Shown one piece after another: positions 45,573-56,812 of a stretch of DNA of 64,000 nucleotides. The notes beneath the pieces were generated by a model. The model worked only from the letters and a program-made list of their open reading frames with translations, was not told the DNA's origin and ran no database searches. Position 1 is the first letter of the stretch; each line of letters starts with the position of its first letter. This DNA comes from Tricholoma matsutake (taxonomy: Eukaryota > Basidiomycota > Agaricomycetes > Agaricales > Tricholomataceae). Both the position numbers and the translations under genes were made by a program. The stretch covers positions 5,890,001 to 5,954,000 of the forward strand of contig AP026549.1 in the NCBI GenBank assembly GCA_026075535.2, in the 5' to 3' direction.

Positions 45573-48500
45573 CTAAGATGCATCGCCCCGATGCATTCGA
45601 AATCGTATACGACCAAAGTCCGTGACTTGAATGCGACGCGGTGCAGCAGTGTGCCGTCGGTGGAATTCCTTGATTAACTGAGGGGCATTTACGTCAGACT
45701 CTTCGACCCATGAGTTCTCCTCATACCCATAACCCTTCCAATGTACCAAATACTGGAGTTTTCCTCGACGCAAATGGCTGTCCAAGATTGACTCGACTTC
45801 ATATTGGGGTTCTCCCTCGATCACTGTAGGTGGTGGTGGTGGGTGTGAATGGCATCCCAGGAACAGATCTGGGGGAGCTGGAAGCAATTTGACGACATGG
45901 AAGATGGGATGGAGTCTGGACATGGAGGCTGGGAGGCGTAGACGATAGGCATGTGTTCCAACGCACTTGACAATGGGGAAAGGTCCCAAGAAGCGATGAG
46001 TGAGTTTCTTGGATGGACATGTAGTGGAGATGTCACTGGAGTCAAGATAAACTCGATCACCAACCTTGTACTGAGGGGTTGAAGAGTGGCGTTGGTTGTA
46101 AAATCGCGCCATGTCGTCCTTCGCCTTTGCTAAGGCTGCCCTTGCCTCCTCCAAGCTATCCCTCATGTGTTCTGTGAACTCATTCACTGTCTCGATGTGT
46201 GAGGGAGTTTGGCGAGGTTCAAATCCCATGCGTGGATGTCGTCCAGTGTCTAAGAGGAAAGGGGTCTGTTGAGTGGAAGCATGGACATGGTTGTTGTACC
46301 CAAACTCGGCCAAAGGAAGGAGATCATCCCAATCGTCCTGGTGTTCATTGACAAAGAGGCGGATGTACTGCTCCAGTTCCTGGTTGACTCGCTCCGTCTG
46401 GCCATCAGTTTGTGGGTGATAAGCAGTTGAAGCGAGGAGTTTGATCCCCAGGAGTCGGTACAGCTCACGAGTGAACTCTGCCATGAACTGAGGGCCACGA
46501 TCCGAGAGGAAGGCACCAGGAAGTCCATGTAATTTCCACACGTGGTGGAGGTAGAGTCGAGCGGCACCTAGGGCACTGACAGTGGTGTGAGTGGGAATGA
46601 AGTGAGCGCATTTTCCCACTGAGTCAACTGTGCACATCACCACATCAAACCCGTTTGACTCTGGCAATTCCACCACAAAGTCAACGCTGATGACATCCCA
46701 ACGACTCTCTGGAACAGGAAGAGGGTGTAGCTCACCAATAGGCTTGCGACGTGGGACCTTGGTGCGTAAGCAAAGGTCACAAGTGCGACAATACTGACCA
46801 ATGAGCCATGACATTTGTGGCCACCAATAGTTCCGTGAGGTGAGCTCCAAGGTCTTCCAGCGTCCGGGGTGGCCAGCAATCTGTGAGTCATGGTGTTGGG
46901 ATATGATGCGCCGGCGAAGGTCTGGGTCATTGGGAACATAGATGCGATCCCTGAAATACAACAAGTCCTCCTTTTCAGCCCACTCTGCCGCACGTAAGGA
47001 AAGGGTTGATCCCTTCCTCAGTTCTTTAACAGCTCAGGCGACAACATCCTCATGTAAACCGCTACGGTTTGCGCGACGAATGTCACGTAGAATGTCCCGC
47101 TCCTTGCCCTGGGGTACGATGCCTTCCAGTGCCCGAATGGTGAACAGGTCTGGCTGCAACATCACAATGTTTTGGTTGTCACCGCTGCCATCCCCATGGT
47201 CTGCACATCGGGATAGGGCATCGGTCTTCCCCATGCTGTGACCCGGACGGTGGTGCAAGGAGAAGTCGAATCTAGATAGATACAGGGACCAACGAGCTTG
47301 ACGACGGTTCAATTTCTTGGCCGTCATGAAGTACTCAAGGTTCTTGTGATCCGTCCAAATTTCCACCTTGTGTTGGGCACCCTCGAGGAAGTGTCACCAC
47401 TCCTCAAGCGCACGCATTATCGCCAACATCTCCTTGTCGTGGATCTCGTAGTTTCTCTCTACAGCACTAAGGCTTTTGGAGTAGAACGCAACAGGATGCC
47501 ACTTCTGGTCCTCCGGAGACTGCTGAGACAACACAGCGCCCGTCGCAAAGTCAGAACTGTCGGCTTCTACACGAAAAGGATGCGAATCGTCAGCAAAGGT
47601 AAGGATCAGAGCGGAAGTGACCATCTCCTTAAGCTTTTTGAACACCTCCTGTTGTGCATTATCCCACCTCCATGCCTCCTTTCCTGTCAAGTCGAACAGC
47701 GGTCGTGCATGATGTGAGAAATCCTTGATAAAACGCCAATAAAAATTGATGAAGCCCAGGAAAGACTGCACCTCCTTCTTGTTCATGGGCGTCAGCCAAG
47801 CTGTGACCCCGTTTACCTTGATAGGATCCATCTCCACTTGACCCTCCGAGATAATGAGGCCGAGGTACTCGATCTTGGTCCTTTCAAACTCGCATTTGTC
47901 CTGACGAAGGTAGAGTTTGTACCATCGAAGTCACTCTAGGACGAGGCACGTGATGCGACGGTGCTCTTCAACTGTGCGAGTGAAGATGAGGATGTCGTCG
48001 AGATAGATGCAGACAACGCCTTCGAGGATGAGGTCATGGAAGATGTCGTTCATCATGGTCTGAAAGGTGGCAGGGCTATTAGTAAGGCCAAAGAACATGA
48101 CAAGCGGTTCAAAAAGACCACGGTTGGTACGAAAGGCTGCCTTCCACTCATCTCCCTCCTTTATCCTCACATTATTATAGCCCCAATGGACATCGAGCTT
48201 GGTGAAGTATCGGGCTCCATGGAGCTGGTTTACGAGTTCAGAGATGAGGGGTAGTGGGTAGCGATTTTTGACCGTGATGTTGTTGAGTCTTCTGTAGTCT
48301 TGAACCGGTCGAAGTGAGCCATCCTTCTTCTTGACAAAGAAAAAGGGAGAGGCCATGGGTGACTTCGATGGTCGAATACATCCAGAGGCCAGGTGCTCGT
48401 CGATGAACTGGTCAAGCTGCCATTGTTCCTCCGGAGAGAGAGGATAGACCTTGCAGGATGAAGGGGTTGCGCTGGGGGTGAGTTCGATCGCGTGATCCCA

Positions 48501-49475
48501 TGGCTTATGCACAGGAAGAGAGTCGAATGACTCCTTGGAGAACACGTCTTCAAACTCATGGAGATGAGGGAGTAAGGAGTTAGTAGAGGATTTAGCAGCG
48601 TTGTTTTTGTGGAAGGCCTCGGCGAGGCGTTGGGATATGTTCGATGTGGCACACACCTCATGCGATGAGCGAATCGCAGTGTAGAAGATCCGATCACCCT
48701 CCTCCACTTCCTCTGGGTCCTCATCATCATCATCCGAGTCCGGCATTAGATCAGGAACCCCTTCCAATTCCACTTCAGGTATAGGCAGGGGTCCAGCACG
48801 ACACTTCTGAGTTCGTCGTATTGCCGCCTTCTGTCCACGACATTCTTGCCTGGCTTCTGTGAAACACGTCCGACAACGGGATGGACATCGGCTCATGGTA
48901 ACCTCCCCGGTGCGCCAGTCGACCTCTGGGTTATGGTCTCGAAGCCATGGATATCCCAAAATCGCCTTTTGCTTTCCTAATTGAGTGACAGCAAAAAGGG
49001 CATGCTCACTATGATCTTTGTAACGGAGAACCAGGTCTGCAACCTCTCGGATGGCACCAGCTTCATTTGGGGATCCATCCACGTTATATACAGGTATCAG
49101 ACGTGAGAGTGAGTGAGTATTTAGACGATGTTGTTGTACCAGATGGGAATCGATGAAGAGACCAGTTGCACCAGAGTCCAGGAGCGCAGAGACACCGAGT
49201 ATCTGTCCAGTGTCAGTCGTCTGCAGTTCGATGGCTAGGTTTAAGGAATGTGCAGAGGGAGTGGATGCCACAATATACTTGCGTGGTAGTTTACGCTCCC
49301 ATGATTTAATTTTGGGACGTGGAGTAGAAGGAGAGATGGGGAGAGCAGGTACGTCTTTAGCCAACTTCAAAGGGTCAGAGAGGGGAGCAGTCACAGAAAT
49401 GGATTCATTCTCCGGGGATTCAACTGACAAGACTTCAAAGCGGTTATGGACAGGCAGTGAGGGCGTACAATTCAC
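45573..49475 (-). pseudogene. B1 pol: protease, RT, RNase H, integrase, chromodomain (three TGA)
   Basis: A single 1,300-codon frame. Aspartic protease SALLDSGATGLFID; RT with NNITVKNRYPLPLI and the catalytic YLDDILIF; RNase H ([43 protein letters not shown]); integrase zinc finger (HHDSQIAGHPGRWKT to CRTCDLCLRTK) and intact DDE (ISVDFVVELP, FLSDRGPQFM, DGQTERVNQEL); GDRVYLDSSD tail; chromodomain (YEVESILDS, YLVHWKGYGYEENSW). In-frame TGAs: 47931-47933 and 47394-47396 (CGA in B2) and 47034-47036 (shared with B2; Arg expected). It starts with a GTG-type codon overlapping the gag stop, in the -1 frame, so expression by frameshift is likely. Confidence 0.92.
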
Positions 49476-50590
49476 TCGCTGCGAATAGGAAAATCCTGCT
49501 CCTCTACAACTTCCAGCTTAACCTCCTCTGCAACTTGATCCTTCGCTTCCTCAACATCTACAAGTGCCAACAAATCTTGCAGGAGTTTGTCTCATCCCTC
49601 GGGGGTGAGCATGCGGATATCCTGACAATGGGGACATGCTCCAGCCCTGTGTCCAGGTTCCCCACAATGGTAGCAGAGATCCAACTTATGTGCACGGCTG
49701 CGGGCTGCATCAACATCCATTGGTACTGGGACATTGCCGGCTGGTGTGGGAGTTTGACGAGCAGGAATGGGGTTAGGGCGGGGGAGGCTTCGATTGAAGG
49801 TGTAGGGTGTATGAGTGGTAGTTGGAGCATGGAATGCAGCATTAAACGCCGCATTTGTGAGTCGGTTCTCATCACAGAGTGAAGCAGCTTCATACCAAGC
49901 AAGGATATCATCGTCTGCTGGGCGCCCTTCCAACATCTGTGCAATCTGGTCCTGAATTTCTCGGTTGAGCCCCCATCGGAACTTCACCACCACTGGTAAC
50001 CCACTCCCATACCCTGCCATGTCCACCAAATCCTTGAACTCATCGATATAGTCGTCCACGGATCGACGTCCCTGGTGGTAAGTGGATGACTCAAGTCGTG
50101 TCACTGCTCGGTGGCGTTCATTGAGGGGGCAGAAGTGGTGTACGAACTCAGCTCGAAAGTCACCCCAAGTGGAGAAAGGTAGAGAACCGAGTTCTTTAGT
50201 TTGACGTAGGATACGGTCCACATAGAGATAGGCACATTCAGATTTCATGTATGTGAAGGCCCAATAAATTTTTGCAGCCTCATCGATGAATTGATGCGAC
50301 TGGAGACTAATGTATAACTCACAGGAATTAAGGAATGCACATCCCTGCGCACGTGCACCATTAAATTCGGCGGGGGGGGACGGTTTGATCTGGGCACGTT
50401 CCTTAGTGGACGCATTTGGCAAAACATCGTTGTTGGGTGCGCTTGGAGTCGTGAAGGGGGAACTATTAGTCGTAGGGTTAGCCTGGAGGGTCCTAACGAA
50501 GTTTTCAATCGTAGATTTAAGCAAGTCAATTTGCGCGCGCATTCCGGAAACGTCACTTTCAAGCGCGTCGAAGCGTTCTGATGCGTCCAT
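49472..50590 (-). pseudogene. B1 gag with zinc knuckle, one TGA
   Basis: Starts at ATG 50590 (MDASERFDALESDVSGM). A coiled coil, then the retrotransposon gag core (IYWAFTYMKSECAYLYVDRI, FRAEFVHHFCPLNERHRAV, YIDEFKDLVDMAGYG), a Pro-rich linker and the CX2CX4HX4C knuckle CYHCGEPGHRAGAC. One TGA at 49592-49594 reads CGA in B2 (60832-60834). The natural stop, at 49472, overlaps the pol start. Confidence 0.92.
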
Positions 50591-50756
50591 GTCGCTAGGG
50601 AGCGCGTTTGGCAAAAATGGCGGCGTGATAAAGGCGAGAGTATCTGGAACGGTGTGTAGGGACTCTGTGGAGCTTTGGGAAGCGTCGTCCAGTCCGTACC
50701 TGCCTATTTTGGGCAGCGCGTTCGCGATTTTCGGGCCTTAGGGGAGAGTTTTCTAC

Positions 50757-51182
50757 TATAAGGGCAACCTAAGCCTCTAGCAAAGGGAAATCCGAAGTTA
50801 AAATTATGCTACATAATACAGGGATTGGGGGCGCACCTAGCAAAGGGAAATCCGAAGAGAAAACTCTAAGGATCCCCTTGCTGATGCCCAGTATATGTGA
50901 AGACGACAAAAATCAAATATAACCTAAAAATAGAAAAAGGCGGAGATAGGCGGATCAAGGCCGCCGAATGACATCATACCAAGGGGTATGTGTCGGAAGG
51001 GGTACTCCGCCTCTAAATATAAAAGTGTCAACATATACAAACATGATAGCAAGGGAAAATTAGTAATAAAATCCAGAAAAATCATAGAAAATGAAGAATA
51101 GAAGGAAATGAGGTGGGGGAAAATATGGGACGAACATAAAAAATAGGAAAAACACACAGGGCACCCCCCTAGTCCCCTTACA
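50757..51182 (-). repeat. B1 5' LTR
   Basis: 426 bp partner of 45136-45561. Confidence 0.94.
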
Positions 51183-51440
51183 CAGACAAGTTCCTGGTTC
51201 ACACATTCATATTGTGTTCAGACACAATCATTCATCAATGTCTCAACTTCCTTCCTTCCACCTTCATTATTTCGCCTTTCCTTTATCCCAGCTATCACGG
51301 TAGGTTGTCTTTTCACCTCTGAATACACTTGCCTGAGGTTTCTGCCCTCCAGACATGCAAACCCAGACTCATGAGTGATTTCACCTGAGTATGATACCCT
51401 GCTATTCTTGCCTACATTTTCAGAATCTTTGCCATTGGTA

Positions 51441-52470
51441 ATGTGTGCCTCCCTCCAAGCTAATGACTTCGCACCCTTCGGTGTTACGTCGTATGATGAC
51501 TTGACTCTTTCAGATAGTGACTCAGAGCAACCTGTTGATGACAATGAGGCCACAACCAATATTTTTGCACACGCTGCACATGAGAGCTTGCATGGCCCTT
51601 CCATCAACCCCAGTGGTCCCACCAGCAGAGGTAATTGGGCATGGGTTGTGTTCAACGGCAGGGAACTCGGTGTATTTCAAACTTGGTAAGTGCCTTAAAT
51701 TGAAAACTGATTATTGTTAACTTATGTGATGAGGTACACTTCAGGGACGCAACTGCGGCACAAGTAAATGGCTACCCCAATTCACTGCAATGTGGATTCT
51801 GGACCTGTGATGAGGCACAATCTGCGTGGCTGCATAGCTGTGCCAATGCTACTATAGGCCCCCCCACCTCTTCACTGGCAAGTGTTCATGTTCGTGTAGT
51901 ACCTCAGGCTCACAGCTTCACTCCCCCTCCTTCCCCTACCCCAGCTGTACCACATTCCCATGTAACTAACGGTTCACATTTAGGTGCTTCAGCTTGCGTT
52001 CCCCAGGTTGGCAGTGCTACTACCAGCCCATTGCCACAGTTGCGTGTGCCATGGAGTCCCTCGCCAGGACAGGTTGCCCCAGTTGCACCTTCCCACTTAA
52101 GAGTCTTCCAGCCGCTCCCCTCCATGTCTACCCCACCACTTTGTACTACCATGTTGACCCAGCACTGCAATGCTCCCCATCCAATGGCCCTCAGCGATGA
52201 AGATGCTTATTGGGTAGTCACCAGAGGTGAATGCCCAGGTGTCCACCTAGGGCAGTAAGCACTTTCTCTGCAATATTAACTAACCTAATTAGTGATAGAG
52301 CTGCGGCATCTGATGCATTGGGACCTCGAGGCAATTGGCATGTTATCAAGGCAGGCAGTTGTGACCAGGCAGATCAAGCCTTTACGAAGCAGTATATGCA
52401 TGGTGATATTGATGAAATTGTTGATCTTGATGCACTCGACACTTTTGAGGCCCTCCAGCTTGAGACATAA
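51441..52470 (+). CDS. Protein with two RNase H1-N/viroplasmin-like repeats, intact
   Basis: Three exons, 51441-51685, 51745-52254 and 52299-52470 (GT-AG introns of 59 and 44 nt), give 927 nt, 308 residues, with no internal stop. After an acidic Ser/Asp-rich start, repeat 1 reads WAWVVFNGRELGVFQTW joined across the intron to AAQVNGYPNSLQCGF and DEAQSAW, the pattern of the caulimovirus VI/RNase H1 N-terminal fold that binds RNA or RNA-DNA hybrids. A Pro-rich linker follows, then repeat 2, YWVVTRGECPGVHLGQ with AASDALGPRGNWHVIKAG and QADQAFTKQYM. The C-terminus is acidic. It lies between the B1 insertion and the KDZ transposase, inside KDZ element 2. The ATG at 51441 is the first in this frame, though an upstream exon is possible. 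The role is inferred from the fold only. Confidence 0.7.
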
Positions 52471-53589
52471 AAAAATCATGAACTTTGCTGTAGTTTATTT
52501 TCCCCACCGTGTCACCCCTCCTGCTGTATTTTTTGTTTTGCCTTTGTTTTTATTTTCCTCGCTGCGACACCCCCTCCTGCTGTAGTTTTTTTGTAATATG
52601 AATGCCTATGCACATGCTTGTCATTCTGTTGCCCATATTAAGTTTTAAGAAAATTGAATTATGTAGCTTTCAAGTTTCGATGCCCACTGCAATTCAAGCA
52701 CATTTGTAAGATTCAAATCTGTATATTACTTTGGCCATGGAAAGCTATTTGAAGAGAAGGTCTAGGTAAGTTAGACATCCATGAAGATAATACAGTTGCC
52801 ACTCAAGGGCATTGTTGAAGTGGCCATGTCCATCATGAGCAGAAAGGTCTCAGAGTCACCAGATTGTCGTGATCAACTTGTCACTATGAAGTGTAATGTA
52901 CTATGATTGAGATTCAACATTGACTGATCATCCTTGAGTTCTCATGATATATTGGAAGTAGCAAATGCTCAGATCTATCTATGAAATGAGTAATGCAGTT
53001 TAAGTATTATATCATTTTGCCAAAAGCATGGAAAGAGAATCTCGTGACCAAGTCACTATGAAGTGTAATGTACTATATGATCAAGATTTGACAATGACTG
53101 ATCATCCTTGAGTTCTCATGATACATTGGAAGAAGAAAATGCTCAGATCTATCTATGAAATGAGTATTGCAGTTTAAGTACTATATCATTTTGCCAGAAG
53201 CACGGAACTACGAATAGAGAATCTGGGTGACTTGTAGCAACTCAAAGGTAGTAGAGGCTAACCAAGGCTATGGCCCAGAATTAGAACAAAGTTGCTTGCT
53301 AGCTTATTTCTATTCCTAGGCTACAACACAAGCTTCTGATCTCCCATGCAGAGCCGTTAACAAATTATAAGAGCATAACATATATTACAGTAGTAATGCT
53401 AATGGGAAACCCTTGTGACCCTGTCCATCGATGTTGATCATGTGACCGTGATGTTGATCTGAGTCAACAAACTATTCACCCTCAGGCTCATGCAACAACC
53501 TTTATCTCACTGGACCCATGCTCACCCCAACACAAGCAACAGAAGTCTTCTCCTGCTCAGACAATATTGGTGCCCCGAGTTGTAGCCAT
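52471..53589. other. Gene-free spacer inside KDZ element 2
   Basis: AT-rich, no credible gene. It holds a tandem duplication (52881-53224) and, near 53400-53560, the probable 5' region of the transposase gene. Confidence 0.5.
52881..53224 (+). repeat. Tandem duplication, two units of 172 bp
   Basis: The units start at 52881 and 53053 with TCACTATGAAGTGTAATGTA and share TCATCCTTGAGTTCTCATGA and CAGATCTATCTATGAAATGA; about 90% identical by eye. Confidence 0.85.
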
Positions 53590-56375
53590 GGCTACTGGCA
53601 AAGGTTCCTCATCATCTAAACACATTCAATTCTAAGCTCAAGAAAGACTCAAAAGGGCTGCATTGATGTAGTGAAGACATTGAATCCTAAGGGGGTTTGC
53701 AATTTTCGGGCAAAGGTGTTTGCCACTCTTCAGATGAAGCTCACTGGTGATTTTTGTTTATAATCTCATGATTCTGGGCAAAGCTGACAAGTGTGTAGGT
53801 ATGGACAAAGTTGAACATGCGGAATATGATGCAGCAAGAGACATACCTGAAGACAAAGGCAATGGCTATGAGACAGATCATGAGATGGATATCAATGATG
53901 TTCTTGACGGTATGACTGGACTGGACTTTAGCCATGCCAGTGGGGAGTTCCAGCATATAATGGAAGAGGAATTGCAGCAGCAGGGCCAGTATGTATCCTC
54001 ATTGCTGTAATGTTATTCTTACTTACACATTACCATTTTGACAGGCATCAGCGTGTAGATCCATGAACCCGCCAAAATTGCATAAATCTGCGTAACAAAG
54101 GTTTCAAGCGACAAATGGTCAGAATTGTGGATGCATACATTGTCTGGCAAGAGAACCTTGGAGATGATGGGCTGGATGCCCTCCCCTGTGTAGTCCCAAT
54201 GGAATTGCATCAGGGAACTGTCACAATTCAAGGTGTGGATGTCTTCTGTAAGATTTTCCCTAGTACTCGCCGTTATGCTTGCTAAATGACTCTAGCTACC
54301 TATCAATTAGACGTAGTACTGGCCGAGGGAGACCAGGGTATCCCAGCCGCATTTGTTTGGCAGGGTCTCATGCCCTGCACTCCTTTTTCTCCATCTCTTG
54401 CTTTTACCACTCGACTGCTCGAGCTCTATAGAACCAGCCATCTCCACTGCCCCCACCTTGCAATTCAACCCTTCGTCAAGGGTCTGTGCAATCTGCATGG
54501 TGTACCATTCTGTCCCTACCTTAGCCAGCAATTTTCGATCTCATTCAACCTCTACCTCTCGATTCATGAGAAAGTCCATGAATGCATGATCATCGCTCTT
54601 GAACGTGATTCCCTGGACTGGTGCCTTCAGCATACTTGCCCTGCCTGCTCTTACAAGCTCAAAGGCGAAGGCAACTTAATCTTCAAGATGCTCATCACTA
54701 TGGATGGCAATGACTCCCTCAAGTGCATCCTCCAACAAGATCCTCCAGCTGCTCCTGGGGAAGGAGAACCTGAACCCAAAGGCCCACAGGTTGGGGACTC
54801 CCGAGAACTGCCTGATTTAAGGAAAGCCAGCAGGGACTATCTCCTTTCATGGGAGCAAGTTGATCGGTGGGCAAAGGCCATGCTCGTGGAGACACTGTCT
54901 GTACCTGAAGTGAGTTTTTCTATCATATCTGATCAATGCTTACTGACACTGTTGATTTAGGAAGACATTGAAGAAAACCCCTGCATCAGCCGCTGGGCAA
55001 ACATGATCAATGAGATCACCGTGAGAATGTGGGGAATTTTTGATGAGACGGGAATATTTTTGGCGTTGTGTCAGCATGGGTTCATTTTGGTGGTAGCGGA
55101 TATGGTTCAGAGTGGAGAGCTGTATGTTGTGCCATTTGATTCTTCTGATACTTGCTAACCCAAGTTCCAGTTCAAAGTATCCACTAGCAGTTGTAGAGGT
55201 CCTGCTAGAGGTGTTTGGTCCAGGCATTGGAGGCAAGTTTGGAACTACACTCAACCGTAGTGAGCTAGGACCTCGGGCTCGGGCTTTAGACTACTGAGCA
55301 CTTGTCAGTTCTTTCCATGGACATGCACACAACTGCCTGTGTCAACTCTCTTTCCTTGCAACCTATGTCAAGGGGATGGGCCTGGAAGATTTGGAAGGAT
55401 GTGAACACTTCTTTTCGAAGTCAAACACACTTGCTTCCTCCCTCCGCTACGCCAGTGTATTCCACTGACAACAAAAAATCATCGAATTTATGAAGCACAT
55501 GGATAACACAGAGACTTATCAAAACCTCAGTAAGTTCCTGATCCCCCAAAATGCTGCAGGTTACTGATTACTTTTAGGTACATTCCTTGCAAATAACTAT
55601 ACACAGGCCCTCGACATCCTCAAAGGGGCTCCCGCCCTCCAGAAATCTATGGCTGACCTTGAAATTACTGACACAAATGTATTCAGTGAATGGTTGAGGG
55701 AAGAGTGGGACTATTTGAAAGGGTTGTCAACAGAGCCGATTCAAGAGACCCAAGAGATGGAGTACTACCAGAAGCTCGTTAACTTATGGGCAAGTGAGTG
55801 AGTACCACATCCACCATGCTTGCATGCTTGAGCTAATGAATCTGAAGAGTGAAACTCAACACCACTCATGACAACTGGCAAATCCTGACCCCACAGACTC
55901 TGACTTCCTCTGGACCATGTGCTTCCCTCAAGACAAAGCACCGGCATGCTCTGGAAAACTGAGACAAGGATCTCCTGATTGTTCAGGAGCTGGAGATCCA
56001 GCTCAATGTTGTCACAAGATGGGTTCCAGAGTGTCCAGAGTGGAAAGCAGCAGCGCTGATGGTGGGGAAATGCCGCTACCAGCACTGTTTGGATGACCTC
56101 AAGGGCTTGATCGTCTCGAGGATGTTCAAGCTCACCAAGATGAATATGTCTCAAACTGGTGTGTGTTTTGATTCAGAGTTTGCCACTGACTGACATTAAC
56201 ACTCACTACCTAGGGTATAGGCTTCAGAAACACATTGCCACAGCCCTGCGAGCCCATTCTCAAGTGATATGCAGTGCTCTTGACCATTACAACACTGCTG
56301 CATCAGCTGTGTGTCCCCCTCAACCAAACCTATCATGGAACAATGTAGTTGAGTATGCATTCCTTGCAGAGTTTG
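53590..56375 (+). pseudogene. KDZ transposase (CxC1-like), main part, cut by gypsy B2
   Basis: The transposase of the 21 kb element. A degenerate start near ATG 53589; acidic exon (53747-54000); NKGFKRQMVRIVDAYIVWQE (54100); CxC1-like region (TRLLELYRTSHLHCPHLAIQ, CPACSYKL, MDGNDSLK); catalytic domain from 54959: RWANMINEITVRMWG, IFDETGIFLALCQHGF (Asp near 55042), SFHGHAHNCLCQL, MGLEDLEGCEHFFSKSN, then TRWVPECPEWKAAALMVGK and LTKMNMSQTG. At the place of the DIGC motif of relatives the text reads GIGG, so an acidic residue seems lost. Stops include TGA after VDP and before ALVSSF and a TAA before MTLATY. Introns of about 50 nt are frequent. The frame stops at GCAGAGTTTG, where B2 is inserted, and resumes at 62428. 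Confidence 0.8.
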
Positions 56376-56801
56376 TATAAGGGCAACCTAAGCCTCTAGC
56401 AAAGGGAAATCCGAAGTTAAAATTATGCTACATAATACAGGGATTGGGGGCGCACCTAGCAAAGGGAAATCCGAAGAGAAAACTCTAAGGATCCCCTTGC
56501 TGATGCCCAGTATATGTGAAGACGACAAAAATCAAATATAACCTAAAAATAGAAAAAGGCGGAGATAGGTGGATCAAGGCTGCCGAATGACATCATACCA
56601 AGGGGTATGTGTCGGAAGGGGTACTCCGCCTCTAAATATAAAAGTGTCAACATATACAAACATGATAGCAAGGGAAAATTAGTAATAAAATCCGGAAAAA
56701 TCATAGAAAATGAAGAATAGAAGGAAATGAGGTGGGGAAAAATATGGGATGAACATAAAAAATAGGAAAAACACACAGGGCACCCCCCTAGTCCCCTTAC
56801 A
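56376..56801 (-). repeat. B2 3' LTR
   Basis: 426 bp, same as the other three B LTRs apart from scattered transitions. Confidence 0.94.
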
Positions 56802-56812
56802 TCACCCCCTCT

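Larger units (their letters stand above)
45136..51182 (-). mobile_element. Ty3/gypsy chromovirus B1, near-intact, 6,047 bp
   Basis: LTRs of exactly 426 bp (45136-45561 and 50757-51182) and the perfect duplication CAGAC (45131-45135, 51183-51187). Gag and pol lie in two overlapping frames on the minus strand. It is near-identical to B2 over the same length at offset 11,240. The purine tract AGAGAGGGGGTGA precedes the 3' LTR. Confidence 0.95.
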
